Positions 56,061 through 64,000 of a stretch of DNA of 64,000 nucleotides are shown piece after piece. Source of the DNA: Gnetum montanum (taxonomy: Eukaryota > Streptophyta > Gnetopsida > Gnetales > Gnetaceae); the NCBI GenBank assembly GCA_015680685.1, contig MNCI01004881.1, forward strand, positions 625,677 to 689,676. Reading direction: 5' to 3'. The position numbers and the translations under genes were made by a program. The notes beneath the pieces are model-generated. The model had not been told where the DNA came from. It ran no database searches and saw only the letters and a list, made by a program, of their open reading frames with translations. The first letter of the stretch is position 1; each line of letters opens with the position of its first letter.

Positions 56061-59000
56061 ATGCGTCTCAAGCACAGCAGCAGGAGCAGAAGAGACGTTG
56101 AAGTTCACCCTGTGGAGGACACCATGAATGAGGATGCCCTTCTTGGTACCAGCAAGAGAACAGAGCAGTCTGATTCTAGGTCCAGTGCTGTTTCTGATAT
56201 TGCTGTCAAGAGCAAGGAAGCTCCAACCATCTTGGAAAGAAGTTTAACAGGTTTGTTTGATTTTCTTAAAATTGTCAAGATTCTACAATTTTCCTATTTT
56301 CTAATTCAATTTCAATCATTTTTTTTGGGATTCATTAATTAATGTTTTTCGTTCTTATGTTCATTAAATTATCCTTGTCCTTAATTCTGGGTTCTGTATT
56401 TGAGATTTTGTTTTTTTAAATTTTTGGCTAAGCTTGTGTTTCAATCATGGCAGAAAGATGGTCTCTCAAAAAGGCATCTGTGGATTGGAGCTTTCAGCAG
56501 GCTGACCAAGACTACATCTCTGGAATAGACGGTCATCACCTCAGGTAGTAAGCTGAACTGTATTAAGTTTCTCGGTAACTTTTTCCATGAGCTCCAAGGC
56601 AGGGAGACATGGGATATTGCCTCGTCTTGTTGCTCTCATTAAAAGATAGATCATATGGCTTATGTTTTAATAAAAATATAGAGTTTCAGTTTCAGTTTTA
56701 TTAGTTATTTAAATGGTATTTAATGTTCTATGCAGAAAGCAAAGTTTCAAAACCTTAAAGAAATAATTCAGAGCAGTTCATTCATATAATTTTTTAAACT
56801 ATCAACTATATATTGGTTTGACAGCTTCAGTTATTAATAAGAAATAGCTATGGTGTTAGAGAATATGCTTACAATGATTAAGAGTTCTAAAAATGGATTT
56901 TGGGTGTTGCAGAATCTATGCCTCGACATGGAATGTTGGTGGAAAGAGCCCCGGCAGTGATCTTAATCTGGAGGAAGTTCTGCAAATGTCAACACCTTCG
57001 GATATTTACGTTTTGGGGTATGACACAGCCTGCCTGCCTGCCTTGATCAGTTCCTGTTTTTGCGAAAAAATAAAAAGTAAAAGATAAAATCAGGGTAAAT
57101 TTGCATTGCATGGATATCGTTTTCAGCTTTCTTCTAATGGATACATGCCGAAGAAAATATTCGTTCTTCTTCATCATTTTGCATTGTCCCACCTGAGTTC
57201 TCTGTCCGTCTCATTTATCAAAAGCTGAAAAATGATCTATCTGCAAATTTCTTATATTTGGCTTAGCAGCGATTTCTTCTTCTTTCTTTGTGGGTTTCTG
57301 CAACTGCGATGTCGCAACCTTAAAAAATTTATAACAAAGCAGTTTTCGTTTCTTTTTCATTTCCAAAAAGCTTATTGTTTGATATATTTTCAAGGAAAAA
57401 ATTACTGGCAGGATGATATTCATAAGTAACAGCAAATTTGCATTTACAGTTTTCAGGAAATTGTGCCACTCAATGCTGCAAATGTGATGGGTCCTAAGGC
57501 TAGTGGCCCTGCCGCTAAATGGGTTCGTCTCATAGACGAGACCCTCAATGGGTGCCACACGGCATGGAGCCCAAGCCTGAGCAGCAGCAGCAATGATTCT
57601 GATGCTCATCCTGAAACGCTTTCTGCACATCATAAATTACCCAACACCAAAACCCTGAAAACCTGCAAATTTGGGGAAGAAAATGGCAGCAAAATCAAGC
57701 GAGCCTCTCGCTCGGCACCTTTTTCCTCATCTCCGCGTCGATCTTTTGCTGGTGAGGGAGACCTGGTTTCGGAGCAGAAAAAGTACTCCATGATCGTGTG
57801 CAAGCAGATGGTGGGCATTTTTCTCACGCTGTGGGTTCGCACCCGATTTATTCCTCATGTCTCCCATCTCAAAGTTCGTTCCGTTGGACGCGGACTCCTG
57901 GGCTACCTGCGCAACAAAGTAAGATTTTTATACAGTAAGTTTTGGATTCGTTTACAGTCAAGCATATACAGGCCCCTGTGCCATTAGCATTTATTTGATG
58001 GGTTTTGAAAGTTAAAAAAAAAAAAAAAAAAACTCACAAAAAGACTTCCTATAGTGAACGATAGGATTTGGATACAGAAGGAAACAATGATTCCTCTTAC
58101 CTATTGAATTTATCATCTTTGCTACCAATTTCAATGCAAAGTTCAGCGATTCTAGTGCATCGCAAATTCATTTTAGTAAGATGTTAAAACAAGTTTAGAC
58201 CATATGCAAATTCCTTTATCTGTGAAAATTAAATTCACATCTATGTCATCAATTTTGCTATTTGTTTCAACCCATTTCGTGTCATCAATTTAATGACATT
58301 GGTTGAACACATACTGAGATTGATTTACATACATATGAATTTCATTTTCGCTTCAGCATATTAGATCATCATCATTTTAGCCTAATCTAAACTAATCAAC
58401 AAAATTAGATGCATTAGCAATTAGATTAGCAAAGTTGGTCTCTTATGTAAATGAAACTGATTTGCATCTGTGTGAAACTCTTAACATCTTACGGAACTGA
58501 ATTTAAGTCTGATGAAATTGTGAAACATTATATAGAAATTGACAGCAAAAACAGGGAATTCAACATTGTTTACTGTGTCATAAAACATTTGGCCTTAACC
58601 TTGAGGATCAGTTTGGCGAATAACATTGATTAGTGGGGATAATGACGGTTGAGTCATTATTACAAGATATTAGTTAATAATCGCAAATATTTTACCTAAA
58701 ATGTTAGTGTTTATCCCAATTGCAGGGCTGTGTTTCGGTTAGCATGTGCTTGTACAATACTTCCTTCTGCTTCATGTGCTGCCACCTAGCTTCCGGCCAA
58801 AAGGAAGGAGATGAACTCAGAAGAAATTATGATGTCTTACAAATTCTAAGAAGCACATACTTCAGCAGCCCAAAAAGCAGCAAACGCAAAAAATCTCCTG
58901 TCACTGTTTTGGATCATGAGTAAGAGAAAAACCCTCATTGCCAAGGCCTTTTTTTAAAGGGATTTTAGAACACAAGTTTATTTTTCTATTTCTTTATTAT

Positions 59001-60087
59001 GGGTTTGCTTAGCTTATCTCAACTCTGATCCATGCAGCCGGGTTATTTGGCTTGGAGATATGAATTATCGTATATCGTTGAGTTACGGCGAGACTAAAAA
59101 GCTCGTAGAAAATAATGATTGGGAGGCCCTCTTGGAGAAAGACCAGGTAGGCGCAAAATTGGCCTTGGTTGAAAGCAAGTATTGGAAAGTTTTTATTATG
59201 GGGAAGAAAATTTTAATGTGGAGAAATCTCACACCTCCCTATCGTTTGTTTTATTATATTATCATCAACAGCTTAGAACAGAACAGAGAGCTGGTAGGAT
59301 ATTTAAAGACTGGCATGAAGGAAAGATATATTTTGCCCCCACTTACAAATATGCTTTCAACTCTGATCAATATGTTGGTGCCACTGAGAAACCGAAAGGG
59401 AAGAGAAGAACACCAGCATGGTAAGGCTTGGAACTGGGTTGCATTGTGTTTACTTTTTTTTTTCCTTTTAAAAAAACCATAATTCTCTGTTTGTGCCAGC
59501 AGCATTATCTATTAACTGAACATAAAAATAAAATTATTATGATTCCGATCATTCAAATGGCTTTTAATTTCAGTACTAAATATTTGAAACTGAAACTGAA
59601 TATATTTAATTAGGTTCATTTGAGACCCTCTTCAAAACTGAAATTGAATGTATTTAATTACTTTCACTACGGTCTTGTGATCTGTCAAATCATGATTTCG
59701 AAATTATAACTGAATTTTATTTTCAGAATTCTTTTTACGGAATTTTTCCATGACTTAAAGATTTACCATTGAGATCAAATCTTGAACATAGATTTCTATC
59801 TTAAGAATCTTACCACAAGCCCAAGATTTCTATGTCAAATCTCAAACATGGAATTCAAAAAATTTAAAACCTCATTGTGTGTATTCAATGTTGCCATACA
59901 TCGTAATAAACTGATGGTACTCTAATGTAGGTGTGACCGTATATTATGGTATGGGAATGGTCTAAAGCAACTTTCATATGTCCGTGGAGAATCAAGGTTC
60001 TCGGATCATAGGCCGGTTTATGCCATCTTTATTGCAGAGATGAAGAGACCAAAAATGACGAAGCTTAAGAGGTCTAATACCAGGTAG
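56061..60087 (+). CDS. IP5P: type I inositol polyphosphate 5-phosphatase, eight exons
   Basis: Removes the 5-phosphate from soluble inositol phosphates and/or phosphoinositides, in plant signalling. Exons: 56061-56250, 56454-56544, 56913-57017, 57450-57918, 58726-58919, 59038-59146, 59272-59420, 59931-60087. All introns are GT-AG, the phases join cleanly, and the sum is 1464 nt (487 aa). The catalytic fold starts at [12 protein letters not shown] (exon 3) and continues [12 protein letters not shown] and [13 protein letters not shown] (exon 4). [20 protein letters not shown] is in exon 5. Signatures are WLGDMNYRI (exon 6), [13 protein letters not shown] (across exons 7-8) and SDHRPV (exon 8). 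A variable Ser-rich linker of about 80 residues sits in exon 4, as is usual for plant type I enzymes. No WD40 repeats. ATG 56061 is the first in-frame Met, but the frame is open upstream, so a further 5' exon is possible. Stop TAG 60085-60087. Confidence 0.93.
57918..58725 (+). other. intron 4 of the 5-phosphatase gene
   Basis: Runs from donor GTAAGA (57919) to acceptor TTGCAG (ending 58725). At about 807 bp it is the longest intron of the gene. It contains a 19-base A run at 58014-58032. No inserted element was recognised. The 60-codon ORF at 58451-58633 has no motif. Confidence 0.75.
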
Positions 60088-61149
60088 CAAAAAACTTGAA
60101 ACCTCAGGCAGGCTAATAAAAGCTTTTGCTCTATGTAATGGGGTCCACTGATCATGGAGGCATGCATCCATAAAGAAACATGCAGAGCTAAGAAATTTTC
60201 CTTAAACAACATGGAGCGCCAAGAAATTTGGTTGTCTATCATGAAGCAGCAGCAACCGTTGGTTTTGAGAGCAGAGAGATCGTACCAATTCATAATGCAG
60301 AATCCTGCTCTTGATGATTGCATTACTGTAAGTATAACATGGTTTGCTTCAACCTCAATACTTCAATTTTCAAGAACATGACCAGGGGTTAGTACGGTCA
60401 CATGGAAGCCAACAACAACAGCGTGAGCCAAGCTAATGGCTCTCTTTCTGTCTGCTGCAAAACATTTTTGAATCTCTACCGGCATTTTGTTGGAAGGAAA
60501 ACTCCCACGGCAACCATTTTCCTTGGGAACCCAGTAAGCATGGTGTACTAACATATTTATTTAATTTTATAAAAAATCTAATTGGCCAAATTGACGTTGT
60601 TTTTACTATCTCAGTGTACAAAGTCTTATCTTTGTTAATGCAAATATAGATGTTGAAGTCCTTTGATCGTGAAAATCAATTCGGCATGCGGTACTGCACA
60701 TTAAAACAATAGCAAATGACTGATGCCCTGCCGCAACAATTAACCAAGGAACAAAGGCAGAAGCTTTTAAAAATAACAATAATAATATTCAAAAAGGTAA
60801 AAATATCTGAGAATACTTCTTACGTTAACCAAAAAACATGATAACAGATAGGCACCTACCTAGGGAAAAAGGAGTTTGAAAAACAGAACAGTTACAACTT
60901 AATGTGGTCGTGGTTTGCAAGTTGAAAGTTGAAGTTTTGGTTCGGAAGGGTATGCTAATCTTTAAGCATAAGTTCCATGAGAGTTCGTAGGTATAATGTG
61001 TTGGCTGTATATTCAGGGTTCATGCAGGCAAATGGTTTGGTCTTCACCATCCCCACAATAAAACTCAAAGTTACAACCTAGTGGACTTTTATTTAAAGTG
61101 ATAACATGCTACATCTATAACAGCCACTTTTACTAATTAAGCTATGTTG

Positions 61150-61562
61150 TAGAATCTTTTTTATATACAAAATAAAAAATTATAATCTTTTTAGTCTTTG
61201 AATAAAATCAACATGCATTCAATTTTAAGGGTCTTGTTACATCCAAAGCAACAGCTGATTGAGCTATTAGAATCATTTTTATACATAAAATAAAAATTGT
61301 AATCTTTTTCTGTTCAAATAAAACCAACATGCATTTAATTTTAGGGTGTAAAACCAACATGCATTTAATTTTAGGGTGTTTTGGGGAGGAGGTGTGTTTT
61401 GGGAGAGAGGTGTCAGTACTGAACTAAATGGTTACAGGTAACTTTGTCAAAGAGGAAACCATTTTGTTTTTTTTTTTTTTTTTTGTTTTACAGAACATAT
61501 TGGTATATAAAATAAAAGTTGTAATCTTTTTCATGTATTTAATTTTAGAGTGTTTTGGGAGG
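61150..61562 (+). repeat. degenerate tandem repeat, unit about 85-120 bp
   Basis: Three related copies near 61150-61236, 61267-61349 and 61500-61562. They share ATAAAATAAAAATTGTAATC, CAACATGCATTTAATTTTA and GGGTGTTTTGGG. Inside, a 30-bp segment (AAAACCAACATGCATTTAAT and what follows) is doubled exactly at about 61320-61379. Confidence 0.7.
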
Positions 61563-61577
61563 AGGTCTCAGAACCAG

Positions 61578-61763
61578 AACTAAATGATTAAATGTACCCT
61601 TAGAAACACGAACCATAAAATTGAATTTGGTCGCAAAGCAAGAACTAAATGACTAAATGTATCCTTGCCGACATGAAACTACTATAAAATTGAATTTTGG
61701 CACAAACCAAGAACCCTTGCTAACACGAAACTACTATAAAAATAAACTTGGGCACAAAGCAAG
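61578..61763 (+). repeat. second degenerate tandem repeat, unit about 55-70 bp
   Basis: Three units, each ending in a CACAAAGCAAG- or CGCAAAGCAAG-type segment and containing ACGAAACTACTATAAAAT. It adjoins the preceding repeat. Confidence 0.65.
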
Positions 61764-63347
61764 AAGAACATAATAGTATATCAGGTTAGATTTCTAAAAC
61801 ACTTCAAAAATGCTTTTACCAGAGCAATACATGCCCATTGAGTTTTAACCAACTCAATGCATCCGCATTCAATTTTATGACTTTTTTTAGACTTTTTGAA
61901 TTTTAATAACAGATCTGCAGTCAATTTTATAACTTTTTGACTTTTGAGCGTGAAGACGGTTTGTAGCGAGTGACAAAGTTCCAATAGCTATATGCATGCA
62001 AGAATGCAAATTCAAAGTTTAAGGTATATTTGTGCCCTCGGAGAGGAAACAATCCCAAAGTTATTCTACTTGTAAAAGTGCAATGGAAACGTAAAACCCC
62101 TGTGAATCTACGTAAATTTTAAGCCCTTTGGTTCCGACGACAGTCGTGTGCACTGTGCAGCAAAAGAACATCCTTCACAAATGTTAATTGAGAATAAAAA
62201 ATTCTCAGCAAATACGTAAAATCCCATAATGTGGAAGATCCAAAAACGTGTTTTTCACTTTTTAATTAAATCGATCAACAATTAGACTAGATTCATTTCT
62301 TGCTACATCACCATAGACCCTGATTGAAGCTAAACAGGGCCACTGATGAAGAATTATTTGTCACCTGTTTAAACACAGCCTAGGACTTCGTGAAAAAATG
62401 GACAACCCATGAGCTTGAACATTATAAAAGAATATGGAAATGAGAAACATATAAAAGGAATTTTCATAACAAATTATTTCTTGCGGACCTCAAATTGAAT
62501 AAGAACAAATATGCAATACCTGTCAAAAGAAACGCGTACCGCAGGAGAAACTGAGAAGAAAGCAGAGACATCTCCTCGATAACTTCGCTTCTAAAATTAA
62601 GATTAATTCACTGTTTTTATTTCTTATTTCTTTGGTTTTCTGAGTACCTGCTACTTGGTTTTTAAGAAAAGAGAAGTCCCAATTTAAATGCAGATTTTGA
62701 CTGCAAATATGTACAGCATTAAAGAAAAGCTAATTCTGACTAAACAAAACAAGACATAAGGTGCCACCTGAAATAAACAATAAACACTGACATACTTGCA
62801 AATCCCATAAGTCATTGAAACACAGATACTGAACTTACATTATCATCATCATATAAATAAATGACCTATCTCAGCTTTCAGGGATGAGTTCTCGATAGCT
62901 AGCTTGGAACAAGCATCTTTGTTCATATGCCAACTCTTGTCGATCCATCATGTTTTTGAACTTCGAGGCAACTTAACAAATTCTTTGCAAAGTAATTCAA
63001 AACATTTTTTAAGGTAACAAACCCTTCACAAAATATTTCATTTTTTAATCGCATCTTTCATTTTAGCATCCCTTGCAGATTCTATTTTACCACATGTTCT
63101 TGGCGATACGCATTGGATGAATTTCATTTGAGTCCTCGTCAACAACTTCCCCCTCCATTTATCGCATCATCATCATCTCATGTATTATGAAGCAACTTTT
63201 TTTGTTCCTCTCACTTCCTTTCCTTCTCCTCTAAGTGGTTAGTACTAAAATATTCTAAGACCAAGTGATCTTATCTAACCTAACAATCTAAATTGACTAA
63301 GTACTAATGTAGGCATTAAAAACAAATCATATAGGTTTTTTGGCTAT

Positions 63348-64000
63348 TGATGAAGTGTCATTAGTGATGCGTCAACTAGGCTGCGTATACGGGGCCGCAT
63401 ATACATGGCCGCGTCAACGTGGCCCCGTTTATGTAAAGCCTATTTTGGCCTATAAATAAGAGGGCTTCCGCCTCACTTTGGTACCTTTTTGTCAGTTGTA
63501 GTGAAGCTCTTGTAGTTTGTTACCGTGAGAGTTAAAATATTTTCCAAGTGCCCACAGTAGGTGTAAGAAAGATGTCCAACTCTTTATTCGAGCATTGATG
63601 TATCTAAGCCCATTGGCGTGAACGGCAATAAAGACGAGCTTTTTAAGCATTCCTTGCAGCATTTGGACTTAGTCATTTAATGCATTTAATAGTTTAATAT
63701 TTTTATGCTTTGATAATTACTTAAGTTTCTCTTATTATTATTTTAATCGCTATTGCTCGTTCATAGTTCATAGAAACCATAAGTACGACCATCTTGAACG
63801 TAAACCGAACGCTTGGCAACCAAGTGATGCTTAACGTCTGGTAACCTAGTAGTGGTTAGGGGATGCTCAGGACGTGCCCGGAAGATGGGATCGAATACGT
63901 ATGCTAAGAATAGTTAATATATAAATTAGGATAATTATAGATTATATAATATTTCATTCCTTACTTTCCATACCTTAATTAGATGCCAAAAGATAAAGTA
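63348..64000 (+). repeat. LTR of RE-D type, first 653 bases, cut by window end
   Basis: Starts TGATGAAGTG like RE-D's LTR. U3 has GGGGCCGCATATACATGGCC and CGCGTCAACGTGGCCCC repeats, with TATAAATA at 63451-63458. The shared GCAATAAAGACGAGCTTTTT block is at about 63625-63645 and the CGCTTGGCAACC segment near 63810. Plus orientation. It keeps more CpG-rich U3 sequence than RE-D, so it may be a younger copy. Whether it is a solo LTR or the start of a full element lies outside the window. Confidence 0.88.

Larger units (their letters stand above)
60088..63347. other. downstream region of the 5-phosphatase gene
   Basis: An AATAAA at 60115-60120 could be the gene's polyadenylation signal. 60150-60380 contains an open frame of 75 codons ending at a donor-like ACTGTAAGT; I see no 5-phosphatase motif in it. 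Poly-T of 18 bases is at 61467-61484. Degenerate tandem repeats lie at 61150-61763. 61764-63347 is AT-rich with no gene seen. Confidence 0.5.

Noticed and set aside
57211-57633. 140-codon minus-strand ORF
   Set aside because: It is antisense to intron 3 and exon 4 of the 5-phosphatase, with no motif of its own.
57463-57987. Single 174-codon ORF as a separate gene
   Set aside because: It is exon 4 of the 5-phosphatase read on into intron 4. The donor GTAAGA at 57919 ends the coding part.
1-64000. CRISPR arrays, bacterial operons, rRNA or tRNA genes
   Set aside because: None were seen. The only tRNA-related sequences are the short primer-binding sites, and the window is plant nuclear DNA with introns.

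Overview
This is nuclear plant DNA. It carries one spliced host gene with GT-AG introns. The rest is mostly a stack of decayed Ty3/gypsy LTR retrotransposons whose primer-binding sites match the 3' end of plant tRNA-Asp, as in Athila-type, non-chromoviral elements. Heavy nesting, old damaged copies and one sparse gene suggest a large-genome seed plant. A gymnosperm is possible, but the sequence alone does not prove it.

Layout. Positions 1-50533 are one composite block, resolved by matching LTR pairs and 5-bp target-site duplications (TSDs). RE-A (+) is the oldest. It enters from the left of the window and ends at about 50533. RE-B (+, 3516-36764, TSD ATTAC on both sides) inserted into RE-A. 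RE-C (-, 11095-21085, TSD CTTTT) and RE-D (+, 21152-34365, TSD CTTGT/CTTAT) then inserted into the 3' untranslated part of RE-B, only 66 bp apart. RE-E (-, 40981-49638, TSD ATTAT) inserted into the 3' LTR of RE-A. A reversed solo LTR (52427-53330, TSD AGTGT) stands alone further right. The first part of another LTR (63348 to the end) enters at the right edge.

Gene content of the elements. All five have gag remnants with an unusual C-x2-C-x3-H-x3-C knuckle. RE-B, RE-C and RE-D have protease, reverse transcriptase, RNase H and integrase in that order, with no chromodomain. RE-A, RE-D and RE-E also have a third gene (ORF3, about 900 codons) downstream of the pol position. It resembles the 'putative plant transposon protein' domain family and has a coiled-coil tail. 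ORF3 is preceded by its own promoter-like block, a leader with a purine tract, and an intron-acceptor-like site directly at its ATG. RE-B and RE-C have pol but no ORF3; RE-A and RE-E have ORF3 but lack RT-RNase H-IN. Every element gene is broken by stops or frameshifts, many of them TAG.

Host gene. At 56061-60087 (+) lies a type I inositol polyphosphate 5-phosphatase. It can be assembled from eight exons with consistent splice phases into 487 codons, and all signature motifs are present. Flanking stretches (50534-52426, 53336-56060, 60088-63347) show no other gene I can support. The downstream flank has degenerate tandem repeats.
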